Translations under genes and position numbers: made by a program
Shown here: piece after piece, positions 1 to 8,494 of the stretch
How the letters are laid out: each line of letters opens with the position of its first letter
How positions within the stretch are numbered: position 1 is the first letter of the stretch
The notes under the pieces: generated by a model
Seen by the model: the letters and a program-made list of their open reading frames with translations, nothing else
What the model was told of the DNA's origin: nothing
The model's database searches: none
Assembly: GCA_027063545.1 (NCBI GenBank)
Contig: JAMORN010000017.1
Span: 1 to 12,825 of the forward strand
Length of the DNA stretch: 12,825 nucleotides
Origin: a bacterium
Lineage (GTDB): Bacteria > JAMORN01
Reading direction: 5' to 3'

Positions 1-729
1 ATTTTAGCAATAGCAACTTACCAGATGTATAGAAATGATATAGAAAAGGTTCTTCCAGCAGCATGTTCAATAGAGCTTTTACATACATTTTCTTTAATAC
101 ATGATGATCTTCCAGCAATGGATAATGATGATTTTAGAAGAGGTAAACCTACAAATCATAAGGTTTTTGGAGAGGCAATAGCAATTTTAGCAGGTGATGC
201 GTTGTGTGTAGAGGCTTTTAGAATTTTAGGAAAAACAGGAAATGCTAGGGCTGTAGAATTACTTGGTGAAGCAATAGGTGTTGGAGGTGTAATTAGTGGA
301 CAGGTTGTAGATATTGAAAGTGAGAATAAAGAGGCACCGAAAGAAGAGTTAGAAAAGACATTGGAATTTATTCATTTATATAAAACAGCAGCTTTAATTA
401 GAGCAAGTATTTTAATAGGCGCATTATATGCGGAAGCTCCAGAGGAAGATTTTAAGGTTTTATCAGAATTTGGTAATAAAATAGGCTTAATTTTTCAAAT
501 AGTGGATGATATTTTAGATATTACTTCAACTCCAGAGGTATTAGGAAAAGATGTGGGAAGTGATATAGAAAAAGGAAAACTTACATATCCAAGAGTTTAT
601 GGAATAGAGGCTTCTTATAAAAAAGCGTATCAACTTCTTGATGAAGCTTTAGAACTTTTATTAAAAATAGAAAGAGACACTATAGTTTTAGAAGAGATAG
701 CTAAATTTTTTATTAAAAGAATTAATTAA
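1..729 (+). CDS. ispA: Polyprenyl (farnesyl/geranyl-type) diphosphate synthase, 5'-truncated by window edge
   Basis: The frame is open from base 1, so the ATG at 25 is internal and the true start lies upstream. The 242 visible codons compare with about 300 for IspA, so some 55 residues are missing. The protein condenses isopentenyl diphosphate with allylic diphosphates in the cytoplasm. The first Asp-rich motif reads DDLPAMDND, followed by RRGKPT and the AILAGDAL helix. GQVVDI follows, and the second Asp-rich motif is in FQIVDDILDI. The bacterial-type spacing of the first motif and the Phe five residues before it fit a short-chain synthase, but product length cannot be settled from sequence alone. 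The gene precedes dxs, which supplies its substrates, by 63 bp. This is a common pairing and supports the assignment. The C-terminus is a little short but ends normally at TAA. Confidence 0.93.
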   Translation: MLAIATYQMYRNDIEKVLPAACSIELLHTFSLIHDDLPAMDNDDFRRGKPTNHKVFGEAIAILAGDALCVEAFRILGKTGNARAVELLGEAIGVGGVISGQVVDIESENKEAPKEELEKTLEFIHLYKTAALIRASILIGALYAEAPEEDFKVLSEFGNKIGLIFQIVDDILDITSTPEVLGKDVGSDIEKGKLTYPRVYGIEASYKKAYQLLDEALELLLKIERDTIVLEEIAKFFIKRIN

Positions 730-762
730 TTTTTTTCTATTTAAGATTTTTTTCTATTTAAG
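729..762 (+). repeat. Perfect 17-bp tandem duplication between ispA and dxs
   Basis: Bases 729-745 and 746-762 are identical 17-mers (A, seven T, then CTATTTAAG). The first copy begins at the last base of the ispA stop codon. The repeat makes up about half of the ispA-dxs gap. It looks like a slippage duplication; no regulatory role is evident. Confidence 0.9.
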
Positions 763-792
763 TTAGTTAGATAAAAAAGGAGTATAGTAATA

Positions 793-2652
793 ATGCTATT
801 AGATAAAGTAAAATATCCTGAAGATTTGAAAAAAATAGAAAGAAAAAAGCTTGTAGAATTAGCACAGGAAATAAGAGAAAGAATAATAGAGGTTGTCTCA
901 AAAAATGGAGGCCATCTTGCTCCTTCTTTGGGGGCTGTTGAGCTTTCTATATCACTTTTGTATGTATTTAATCCTCCTAAAGATAAAATTGTTTGGGATG
1001 TGGGACATCAGTCTTATGCATATAAGATTCTAACAGGAAGAAATGATAAATTTGATACAATAAGGCAATATGGAGGGCTTTCAGGGTTTAATAGTATATT
1101 TGAGAGTGAGTATGATTTTTTTACAGTAGGGCATGCTTCTACATCTATTTCTGCAGCTTTAGGAATGGCAAAAGCAAGGGATTTAAAAGGAGAGGATTTT
1201 AAGGTAGTTGCAATAATTGGTGATGGGGCTTTAACAGGAGGGCTTGCTTTAGAAGGATTAAATAATGCAGGAACTTCAAAAACTGATATCATTGTTATTT
1301 TAAACGATAATGGAATGAGTATTTCTCCAAATGTAGGAGCATTATCTCATTATTTAACAAAGGTTATTTCAAATCCCTTATATAATACAGTTAGGATTGA
1401 AATTGATAATTTATTGAACAAAAGTAAAATAGGTGGAAATATTGTAAAAACATTAGATAGATTAGATGGACTTTTAAAAGGGCTTGTTACACCGGGGAGG
1501 TTTTTTGAGGATTTTGGATTTAGGTATTTTGGCCCTATTGATGGACATAATATTGATGAACTTATTGATACATTAGATAATATTAAAAACCTTCCAGGAC
1601 CTAAGATTTTACATATAAAAACAATAAAAGGTAAAGGATATAAACACGCAGAAAAAGATGCAACCAAATTCCATGGTATTTCCTCTTTTGAAAAAGAAAC
1701 AGGAGAGGTAAAGAAAAAGGATAATAAGCTCTCTTATTCTAAGGTAGCAGGAACTATTATCACCAAATTGGGGGAAGAGCATAAGAATATTTCAGTAATT
1801 GTTGCTGCAATGCCTTCTGGTACGGGGACTGATATATTTCAAAAAAGATTTCCAGAAAGATATTTTGATGTTGGTATAGCAGAAGGCCATGCTGTTACAT
1901 TTGCAGGTGGGCTTGCAACCCAAGGTATTCTTCCTTATGTATTCATTTATTCTACTTTTTTACAACGGGCTTATGATGAGATTATTCATGATATTGCTCT
2001 TCAGAATTTAGGGGTTGTTTTTTGTGTAGATAGGGCAGGGCTTGTTGGGGAGGATGGTCCAACCCATCATGGAGTTTTTGATTTAGGTTATTTTGGTATA
2101 GTTCCAAATATAGAGGTATGGGCTCCTACCTCTTTAGAAGAGTTAAGGGATATGTTATATTATAGCTATGAATATATAAAGAAAAATCCACATCCTCTTG
2201 TTATAAGATATCCTAGAGCAAGTGATGATGTTATTGATTTAAATAAAATAGAAAATGTAAGGGATTATAAGCAAGAGGATGTAGTTAAAGAGAATATTAT
2301 CTTAGCAGTAGGTTCTCAATATAAGAATGTATTAGAGGCTGTTTATGATATAGGGGATAAACTAGATGTTATAAGAGTAAATAAGGTATATCCTTTGAAT
2401 GAAGAGTTTTTTGAGAGGGTATTTAGTGTTGGTAAAAGGATAATGGTTGTAGAAGAGGTTGTTCCAAGAGGTAGTTTTGGAGCAAATTTAATTAAGTGGG
2501 CAAAAGAGAAGGGTTTTGATGTAGAAAAATTTAAAGATTTAACTTTGCCTGATGAATTTATTACTCATGGTCCTAGAGATTTACTATTGGAGATTTATGG
2601 ATTAAAGGGTAATAAGTTGAGAGAGAATATAATTCAATTTTTTAGTTTATAA
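793..2652 (+). CDS. dxs: 1-deoxy-D-xylulose-5-phosphate synthase
   Basis: This is the first enzyme of the MEP isoprenoid pathway. It is a thiamine-diphosphate enzyme that joins pyruvate and glyceraldehyde 3-phosphate to give DXP. At 619 residues it has the usual family length. Visible family features are the N-terminal segment GGHLAPSLGAVEL, VWDVGHQSYAYKILTGR, and the ThDP motif GDGALTGG (143-150) ending in NDN (171-173). The transketolase-like Pyr domain carries the Glu of AEGHAVTFAGG (E364) and DRAGLVGEDGPTHHG. The C-terminal domain includes VIRYPRA and a final HGPRDLLLE. A strong AAGGAG (777-782) lies 10 nt before the ATG. It follows ispA directly and probably shares its transcript. Stop codon is TAA. 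Nothing looks broken. Confidence 0.98.
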   Translation: MLLDKVKYPEDLKKIERKKLVELAQEIRERIIEVVSKNGGHLAPSLGAVELSISLLYVFNPPKDKIVWDVGHQSYAYKILTGRNDKFDTIRQYGGLSGFNSIFESEYDFFTVGHASTSISAALGMAKARDLKGEDFKVVAIIGDGALTGGLALEGLNNAGTSKTDIIVILNDNGMSISPNVGALSHYLTKVISNPLYNTVRIEIDNLLNKSKIGGNIVKTLDRLDGLLKGLVTPGRFFEDFGFRYFGPIDGHNIDELIDTLDNIKNLPGPKILHIKTIKGKGYKHAEKDATKFHGISSFEKETGEVKKKDNKLSYSKVAGTIITKLGEEHKNISVIVAAMPSGTGTDIFQKRFPERYFDVGIAEGHAVTFAGGLATQGILPYVFIYSTFLQRAYDEIIHDIALQNLGVVFCVDRAGLVGEDGPTHHGVFDLGYFGIVPNIEVWAPTSLEELRDMLYYSYEYIKKNPHPLVIRYPRASDDVIDLNKIENVRDYKQEDVVKENIILAVGSQYKNVLEAVYDIGDKLDVIRVNKVYPLNEEFFERVFSVGKRIMVVEEVVPRGSFGANLIKWAKEKGFDVEKFKDLTLPDEFITHGPRDLLLEIYGLKGNKLRENIIQFFSL

Positions 2653-2710
2653 GCTCTTTATTTATTCTATTTTTATCCTATATTTAAATAATAAGAAAAA
2701 GGAGTAGAGA

Positions 2711-3715
2711 ATGAGATTTTTACAATTTTTTATTTTATTCTATCTTATTAATATTATAAATATTAAAGCCCAGGATTATTTAGCAAATCAATTACCCCAA
2801 AAAATGACAAATGATAAGTATACATTTAAACTTCAATGGGTGGATGATTTTCCAGATGCTTTTACAAATGGAAGATGGGCTTATGCCACATGGACTTTTG
2901 ACAATAATTTATGTGAATTTAGATATGATAATATTTTAATGACAGATAATGCTTTAAATTTACAAATAACAAAAAAAGTTGATCCTTCTACAACAAGTTA
3001 TCCAGATAAACCATACTGGAGTGGCGATGTATATTCAAAAGAAGAGTATAAGTATGGAAGATTTATTTGTAGAATGAAACCAAATTCTCCTTCAGGTGTT
3101 ATTACATCATTCTTTTTAATTCATATAGATTTTGATGCTAATTGGAATCCAACAGAATGGAGAGAGATAGATATAGAGTTTGTAGGAACAACTGAAAAGG
3201 TTCAATTTACACTTCATTGGATAGATAATGGAGTTCATAATCAGAATCCTAACACTATTAATTTATCTATAGATGTAGAAAATGATTATCATACTTGGAT
3301 AATAGAATGGACACCGGAATATATTAAGTATTATTTAGATGGAGAACTTCTCTTTACTTTTGATGATCCTTATTTAATCTCTCAAGTATCAGAAGGCCCT
3401 CAGAGAATAGAGTTTAATTATTGGGTAAGTAGTGCCACAAGTTGGGCAGGAGAGTTTGATGAGAGTGTTTTACCAATAGAGGCAAGTTATGATTATATTG
3501 CGTATTATAGTTTAGATACAACAACAACATCTATAATAGAAACAAATAATTTAGAATCAAATAAAAATATTCTTCTAAAAAAGGCTAATATTGAGTATTA
3601 TGATATTTTGGGGCGTAGATTATCAACACCACCAAAATCAAATGGGGTTTATTTTAGGGTTTATAAATACCAAAATAAGATTTTAAAAAAAGAGAAATTT
3701 TTAATTATAAACTAA
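2711..3715 (+). CDS. Secreted GH16 family beta-glucanase (lichenase/laminarinase type) with C-terminal sorting-like tail
   Basis: This 334-residue protein is predicted to be an exported endo-beta-1,3(4)-glucanase-type hydrolase. Residues 1 to about 20 form a signal peptide (hydrophobic run ending NIKAQD). The catalytic jelly-roll follows. The GH16 signature WREIDIEF gives the ExDxE triad E152, D154 and E156, the arrangement found in lichenase-like members without a beta-bulge. EEYKYGRFICRMK upstream and WIIEWTPEYIKYYLDG downstream are typical GH16 strands. Residues from about 292 (YYDILGRRL...NGVYFRVYK...KKEKFLI) resemble the C-terminal secretion/sorting domains of FCB-type bacteria, so the mature protein may be processed at the cell surface. 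AAGGAG lies 6 nt before the ATG (2699-2704). It sits between dxs and nadK, 13 bp before the latter, an unusual place for a carbohydrase. Exact substrate is unknown; xyloglucan, laminarin or galactan activity also occurs in this family. Confidence 0.9.
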   Translation: MRFLQFFILFYLINIINIKAQDYLANQLPQKMTNDKYTFKLQWVDDFPDAFTNGRWAYATWTFDNNLCEFRYDNILMTDNALNLQITKKVDPSTTSYPDKPYWSGDVYSKEEYKYGRFICRMKPNSPSGVITSFFLIHIDFDANWNPTEWREIDIEFVGTTEKVQFTLHWIDNGVHNQNPNTINLSIDVENDYHTWIIEWTPEYIKYYLDGELLFTFDDPYLISQVSEGPQRIEFNYWVSSATSWAGEFDESVLPIEASYDYIAYYSLDTTTTSIIETNNLESNKNILLKKANIEYYDILGRRLSTPPKSNGVYFRVYKYQNKILKKEKFLIIN

Positions 3716-3728
3716 GCATTAAATATAT

Positions 3729-4583
3729 ATGAAAATTTTAATAGTTTTCAATAGAAGTAAAATAGAAGAGTTTGTTAAAGAAGGGATTTTTAGTGTTATA
3801 TTAAATGAAGATGAAATTGATTTTTTTCTACTAGAAAAGGATTATGAGATTATATCAAAATTTATAGATAAAGATTTAAAGATTAATATTTTGTCTTCAG
3901 AAGATGGAATTTCTAAAAAAATAGATTTTATTTTTTCAATAGGAGGAGATGGCACAGTTTTAAAAGCTGTAAGAGAAATAAATTATCCTCAAATTCCTAT
4001 AGTTGGTTTAAAAAAAGGAAAACTTGGTTTTTTAACCTTTGATGATATTTATAATATTGATAAGATTATAAAAAAACTTAAAAAAAAGGAGTTTTTTATA
4101 GAAAAACGGAAACTTTTAGAGATAAATTTTAAGGGAAAAAAACAGTTCGCTTTAAATGATGTTGTTATTGAAAGGGAAGATTTGGCACGTATGATTCATA
4201 TAAATGTTTATGTAAATGGGGAGTTTTTTACAACCTATTATTCTAATGGTATAATAATTTCCACACCAACAGGTTCAACAGCTTATAATCTTTCAGCAGG
4301 AGGCCCTATTACATCTCCAGAACTTGATTGTTTTATTTTAACACCTATTTGTCCCCATTCTTTGATTCATAGACCTATAATTTTTGATAAAAAAACAACT
4401 TTATCCTTTAAAACCTTAGATAAAAATATAGATCCTGTATTAACTTTAGATGGACAGGTTGCTAAAAGAATAAAAGAAAATGATAAAATTGAAATTACTC
4501 TTTCTGAAAAATATATTTTATTAGTAAGGGATCTTTCTCAAAAATTTCCTTTTGTATTAAAGGAAAAGTTTGATTGGAGATAG
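3729..4583 (+). CDS. nadK: NAD kinase (ATP/polyphosphate-dependent)
   Basis: This cytoplasmic enzyme phosphorylates NAD+ at the 2'-hydroxyl of the adenosine ribose to give NADP+. The length of 284 residues is normal. The signature GGDGTVLKA is at residues 72-80, with D74 as the conserved catalytic Asp. The second nucleotide-binding block is LNDVVIERE, followed by the conserved YSNGIIISTPTGSTAYNLSAGGPI stretch (in parts: SNGIIIS, TPTGSTAY, SAGGP) and TPICPHSL. The C-terminus, FPFVLKEKFDWR, is typical. The start is 13 bp after the GH16 stop with no clear Shine-Dalgarno, so translational coupling or a leaderless-like weak site is possible. The stop TAG (4581-4583) is 5 bp before the recN start. 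nadK next to recN is a widely conserved arrangement. Confidence 0.97.
   Translation: MKILIVFNRSKIEEFVKEGIFSVILNEDEIDFFLLEKDYEIISKFIDKDLKINILSSEDGISKKIDFIFSIGGDGTVLKAVREINYPQIPIVGLKKGKLGFLTFDDIYNIDKIIKKLKKKEFFIEKRKLLEINFKGKKQFALNDVVIEREDLARMIHINVYVNGEFFTTYYSNGIIISTPTGSTAYNLSAGGPITSPELDCFILTPICPHSLIHRPIIFDKKTTLSFKTLDKNIDPVLTLDGQVAKRIKENDKIEITLSEKYILLVRDLSQKFPFVLKEKFDWR
4576..4580 (+). promoter_or_regulatory. recN: Ribosome binding site that sets the recN start
   Basis: GGAGA lies inside the last codons of nadK, 8 nt before the ATG at 4589. It supports that ATG over the in-frame TTG at 4574, which overlaps the nadK end and would add five non-conserved residues. Confidence 0.75.
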
Positions 4584-4588
4584 TTTTT

Positions 4589-6259
4589 ATGCTTGAAAGG
4601 GTTAGAATTAAAAATTTTACTATAATAGATGATTTGGAGGTTGAGTTTTCAAAAGGCTTAAATATTTTAACAGGGGAAACTGGAGCAGGTAAATCTATAA
4701 TTATAGATGCTATAGAGATTGCTTTAGGTGCTAAATTTGATAGTTCTTTAATCAGAAAAGGAGAAGACCAGGGCTTTATAGAACTTGAATTTATTGATTA
4801 TCCGAAAGAGGTTTCTTTGATTCTTAAAGATTTAATGATAGAAGAAGATGACTCTTTGATAATAAGAAGGGTATTTGAAAGAGAAGGTAGGACAAAGTTT
4901 TTTATTAATTCTCAGAAAGTGTCTTCAACTATTATTAAATCATTAAAGGATTATTTAATAGATATAGTTAGCCAGCACTATACAATTAAACTTTTTAACA
5001 AAGATTTTCAACTTATTATTTTTGATTTAATAGCAGGTTTGGAGGATTTAAAGAAAGAGGTTTCAGAGATTTACTTAAAATTAGAGAAAAAAAAGCGGGA
5101 ATATCAAAAATTATTAGAGAATATAAAAGATATAGAAGCAAAAAAAGAATTTTATGAGTTTCAATTAAAGGAGTTTGAAGAAATTTCTATTGATGATATA
5201 AATGAAGAGGAGTTTTATAGGGAACTTAATTTTTACAAAAATTATCAGAAAAATATAGATATAATAGTTCAAATTAAGAGTTTAATAGAGAATGAGGAGT
5301 TTTCTTTAAGTTCTCATCTATCTAATTTGAGTAAAAATATTTCTAAATTAAGTATAGAAAAAAAGGATTATTATCTAGAAAAGATTGATGAATTTATTGA
5401 TATAATATCAGAATTAGAAAAGGAACTAGATATAGATTTAGATATTTCGCCAGAAGAGGTTGAGGAAAGATTTAATAATCTTCAGAAGATAGCGATAAAG
5501 TTAGAGGATTTAAAAGTAAAGTATGAAAAAGATAATGTTGAAGAGCTAAAAGAGTTAAAAAAAGATATAGAGGAAAAACTAAATTCTATTGGTTCTTTTG
5601 AGATTGATAAAAAGAGAATAGAAGAGGAGTTAGAAAAAATAGAAAAAGAGTATATAGAAAAAGCAACTCTTTTATCTAAAAAAAGAAAAGAAAAATCTAA
5701 AGAGATAGAAAAAACTATAACAAAATCTTTAAGAGAGTTATCAATGCCTTATGCGGAGATTGTTTTTAAGATAGAGGAGAGGGGAAGTTTTTCAAAAGAT
5801 GGTATTGATGAACTGGAGATTTTAATAAAAACAAATAAAGGAGAGGATTTTAAGCCTTTATCAAAGATTGCTTCAGGTGGAGAATTGTCAAGGGTTATGC
5901 TTGTTTTGAAGGAGTTTTATATAAAGAAATTAAACATACCAACAGTTGTTTTTGATGAGATTGATACAGGAATAGGAGGAGAGACAGCCTCTAAGGTTGG
6001 AGAGCATTTAAGAAATTTAGGAAATTTTTCACAGGTTTTTGTTATAACTCATTTCTCACAGATTGCAGTAAAGGGGGATATCCATTTTAAAGTGGAAAAA
6101 GTGGAAGATAAAGAAAAAGTAGCAACATTTATTAAACAGCTAGATAAAAAAGATAGAATTGTAGAACTAGCTAGGATGATGGGTGATTCTAAAAACAAAG
6201 ATTTTATAGAAACAGCAAAGTCATTACTTGAAAAGGAGAAAAGTTATGAAAAAATTTAG
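4589..6259 (+). CDS. recN: DNA repair ATPase RecN (SMC-like)
   Basis: This is an SMC-family ATPase that acts on double-strand breaks during recombinational repair. Its 556 residues match the family. From the chosen ATG the protein starts MLERVRIKNF, as RecN normally does. Walker A GETGAGKS is at 29-37. The middle (about 150-390) is a long Lys/Glu-rich coiled coil. The ABC signature SGGELSR starts near residue 429. Walker B VVFDEID is at 453-459 and is followed by GIGGETA. QVFVITHFSQIA is the D-loop/switch region. It begins 5 bp after nadK and its last 14 bp overlap the next gene, so the three are probably co-transcribed. No LexA-type box is visible at the nadK-recN junction, where there is no room for one. 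Confidence 0.97.
   Translation: MLERVRIKNFTIIDDLEVEFSKGLNILTGETGAGKSIIIDAIEIALGAKFDSSLIRKGEDQGFIELEFIDYPKEVSLILKDLMIEEDDSLIIRRVFEREGRTKFFINSQKVSSTIIKSLKDYLIDIVSQHYTIKLFNKDFQLIIFDLIAGLEDLKKEVSEIYLKLEKKKREYQKLLENIKDIEAKKEFYEFQLKEFEEISIDDINEEEFYRELNFYKNYQKNIDIIVQIKSLIENEEFSLSSHLSNLSKNISKLSIEKKDYYLEKIDEFIDIISELEKELDIDLDISPEEVEERFNNLQKIAIKLEDLKVKYEKDNVEELKELKKDIEEKLNSIGSFEIDKKRIEEELEKIEKEYIEKATLLSKKRKEKSKEIEKTITKSLRELSMPYAEIVFKIEERGSFSKDGIDELEILIKTNKGEDFKPLSKIASGGELSRVMLVLKEFYIKKLNIPTVVFDEIDTGIGGETASKVGEHLRNLGNFSQVFVITHFSQIAVKGDIHFKVEKVEDKEKVATFIKQLDKKDRIVELARMMGDSKNKDFIETAKSLLEKEKSYEKI
6233..6238 (+). promoter_or_regulatory. Ribosome binding site that sets the S41 protease start
   Basis: AAGGAG within the 3' end of recN lies 7 nt before the ATG at 6246. 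It decides against the in-frame TTG at 6228. Only the ATG gives a clean N-terminal lipoprotein signal. Confidence 0.8.
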
Positions 6260-7727
6260 TTATTTTATTTCATTTCTATTTATAATAGTATTTTTATCCT
6301 CTTGTGTTTCTGTAAATGTGGAGGAGCAATTTATAACAGTTGTTGATTCTTCTATTTATTATAATGATACAATAAGAAGTATAATAGGTCCTGATACTGT
6401 ATATATTTCTCCTTATTATATAGCAAAACAGGAAGAGATGCCATGGGCTTATTTACTTTTAAAGATATACTCTGTTTATCAAGATAAAGTTCCAGAGGAT
6501 TATGTATATTATATAGATGCTAGGAAGATGTATGAAACAATTGGAGATCCTTTTACATTTTATGTTCCTTACTATATGTTAGAAGATTATTTATCATGGT
6601 TTGAAGTAGAACAGAGTAAGTTATTTGGTATTCAGGTAGGTGTATATAATGATACTGTATTTGTGGTAAAAGTCCTTCCAAATTCTCCAGCAGATTTAAG
6701 TGGATTAAAATCAGGAGATAAAATATTAGAGGTAAATGGTTATCCAGTAAAAGGTGATTTATCTTTATTTCAGTTTTTAACACAAGATGATGATATTGAT
6801 TATAGTTTTGTTATAAAAAGGGATAATATTATAGATACAATAGACATATACAAAGATTTATATTCTATTCCAGTGTGTTATAGTGATTCAATAACACCTG
6901 ATATTGGCTATATTTATTTATCTACATTTATAGCAGATTCTCAAACAGATGGTGGTTCAACTTCTGAACAATTAAAAAAGGCATTAGAAGAAACAGAAAA
7001 ATTTAAAGTTGTTATTCTTGATTTAAGAGGAAATCCAGGAGGATATATAACAGAAGCTCAGAATAGTGCTTCTTTATTTTTAGATCCAGGCGATACTATT
7101 ATAAAAGAGGTATATAGGGATTATGATACAACCTCATATACAGAAATAAAAGGTGTTTGGGGGGAGAGTTATTTAACAGCACCTGATTCTCCGGAAACAG
7201 GTCTTTTTAAGGATAGAAAAATAGTTTTATTAGCAGATGGAGGTACTGCTTCTGCTAGTGAAATTTTAATAACAGCACTTAGGTATAATAAAGGTTATCC
7301 TTTAGTAGGTCAAACTACTTATGGGAAAGGCATAGGCCAAGGTTCTTTTATAAATGATTTACTTCACTCAGCAGCACATATAACTATGATAAAGTTATAT
7401 ACTCCAGCAGGAGATTCTTATCATCAAGTAGGTATAGAACCAGATTACCCTGTTGATAGTTTATACGATAATTTTCAGGATTTAGAACTGTTAACTGCTA
7501 TAAAGGTGGCTGATTCTATAGTAAAGGCAGAAAGTGGGGTTTTGGCAAAACTATCTTCTACATCCATAACAGAGGATCCTTGGATAAATTTAAAGGTTGA
7601 AGGAATAAATTATTTTAATAGTTTATATAAAAGGTTAAGCCCTAAGAAAATTGCAGAATTAGGATTTTTAAAGGTACCAGATATTCTTGATCCTATTAAT
7701 CTAAGTAAAATAGAGAGCCTAAAATAA
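6246..7727 (+). CDS. S41 family C-terminal-processing-type peptidase, PDZ-containing lipoprotein
   Basis: The 493-residue protein is a CtpA/Tsp-like serine protease predicted to be anchored to a membrane facing the periplasm. Residues 1-20 are a lipoprotein signal with lipobox LSSC, C20 being the lipidated Cys. A PDZ domain covers roughly 120-190 (VLPNSPADLSGLKSGDKILEVNG). The protease domain follows: VVILDLRGNPGGYI, then GGTASASE with catalytic S336, and TTYGKGIGQG with general-base K361. The 25-residue Ser-Lys spacing equals that of E. coli Tsp. GIEPDYPV is the usual C-terminal strand. The gene overlaps recN by 14 bp. Its last 32 bp overlap the convergent rsmE. Substrates cannot be told from the sequence; such proteases trim C-termini of exported or damaged proteins. 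Confidence 0.94.
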   Translation: MKKFSYFISFLFIIVFLSSCVSVNVEEQFITVVDSSIYYNDTIRSIIGPDTVYISPYYIAKQEEMPWAYLLLKIYSVYQDKVPEDYVYYIDARKMYETIGDPFTFYVPYYMLEDYLSWFEVEQSKLFGIQVGVYNDTVFVVKVLPNSPADLSGLKSGDKILEVNGYPVKGDLSLFQFLTQDDDIDYSFVIKRDNIIDTIDIYKDLYSIPVCYSDSITPDIGYIYLSTFIADSQTDGGSTSEQLKKALEETEKFKVVILDLRGNPGGYITEAQNSASLFLDPGDTIIKEVYRDYDTTSYTEIKGVWGESYLTAPDSPETGLFKDRKIVLLADGGTASASEILITALRYNKGYPLVGQTTYGKGIGQGSFINDLLHSAAHITMIKLYTPAGDSYHQVGIEPDYPVDSLYDNFQDLELLTAIKVADSIVKAESGVLAKLSSTSITEDPWINLKVEGINYFNSLYKRLSPKKIAELGFLKVPDILDPINLSKIESLK

Positions 7728-8466
7728 AAGATGAGAAAACAATAGGTGCTATTTTACTTCTTATGATTGTTTTAGAGAAGGTTAGATAAAATAGTTTATC
7801 TTTTGGGATAATATTTGAAAAGATTTCTATATCTTTTTGGGAAAAGCCGCTTTCAGGCCCTATAATAAGAAGAATGTTTTTGAATTTTTTTTTAGGTTTA
7901 AATAATTTTTCTTCTGGAGGGTTTGGATCTGCTATAATTATAGTATCAAAAGATGAAAAGAATTCAGGAGATAGTTTTTTTATTTCTTTTGGGTTATTTA
8001 GGTGAGGAAAGTAAAGCCTTTTGTTTTGACGAATAGATTCTTTTATAATAGTTTTGCCTTTTTTTTGAAGGAATTTCAAAGAGTATTCTTTTGAAAATTC
8101 TGTTAGTATTGGAAAAAATTCTATAATATCTGTTTGAGTTGAGTAATCAAGAATATCTCTAATAGTTTCTTTCTCACCAATAGAGAACATAAGGGATATT
8201 TTAATATTGTTTTTTGGTATAAATTTTTCGGTTATATCATCAATTATTTTAACTTCAATAGAGGATTTTTTTATAAATACTATCTGAGTTAGAAAGATTT
8301 GGTTTTTAGTAATAAGATGAAGTTCTATTAAATCATCGGGTTTTGCTCTAATAACCTTTAAAAATTGAAGTTCTACCTCATCAAGTTTGATAGAGGTTAT
8401 TTGATTTTTACTAAAACAAAAATCACCTTCAATAAAAATTCTTGGAGTAAATTTTTCCCTTGGCAT
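7696..8466 (-). CDS. rsmE: 16S rRNA (uracil1498-N3)-methyltransferase
   Basis: This SPOUT-class methyltransferase modifies U1498 of 16S rRNA using S-adenosylmethionine. At 256 residues it is of family length. The N-terminus MPREKFTPRIFI matches the usual RsmE opening (MPRFFV-like) and leads into a PUA-like domain. The SPOUT knot carries ILLIIGPESGFSQKDIE, the family's GPEGG(F/L)xxxE motif with Ser in place of the second Gly. LTFSKTIIRSKIAPIV is the second cofactor-binding element (usual form LG.RILR.ETA), here somewhat divergent. SIGEKETIRDILDYSTQTDIIEF corresponds to the conserved K-x-E...K-x-x-E-lG region. It converges on and overlaps the S41 gene by 32 bp. No clear Shine-Dalgarno precedes the ATG. 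Identification is firm; the lower similarity at the knot is noted. Confidence 0.9.
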   Translation of the reverse strand: MPREKFTPRIFIEGDFCFSKNQITSIKLDEVELQFLKVIRAKPDDLIELHLITKNQIFLTQIVFIKKSSIEVKIIDDITEKFIPKNNIKISLMFSIGEKETIRDILDYSTQTDIIEFFPILTEFSKEYSLKFLQKKGKTIIKESIRQNKRLYFPHLNNPKEIKKLSPEFFSSFDTIIIADPNPPEEKLFKPKKKFKNILLIIGPESGFSQKDIEIFSNIIPKDKLFYLTFSKTIIRSKIAPIVFSSFILGSLFYLD

Positions 8467-8494
8467 TTATAAAAAAATAAGTTTTTAAAAAGAT

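Noticed and set aside
25-27. ATG at 25 as the ispA start
   Set aside because: The frame is open to base 1 and the upstream residues fit the family, so the gene begins outside the window.
1014-1667. Minus-strand ORFs inside dxs
   Set aside because: They lie antisense to well-conserved dxs coding sequence and show no family features or ribosome binding sites.
6553-6783. Minus-strand ORF inside the S41 protease gene
   Set aside because: Antisense to the PDZ region; low-complexity Leu/Ile/His composition, no recognisable domain.
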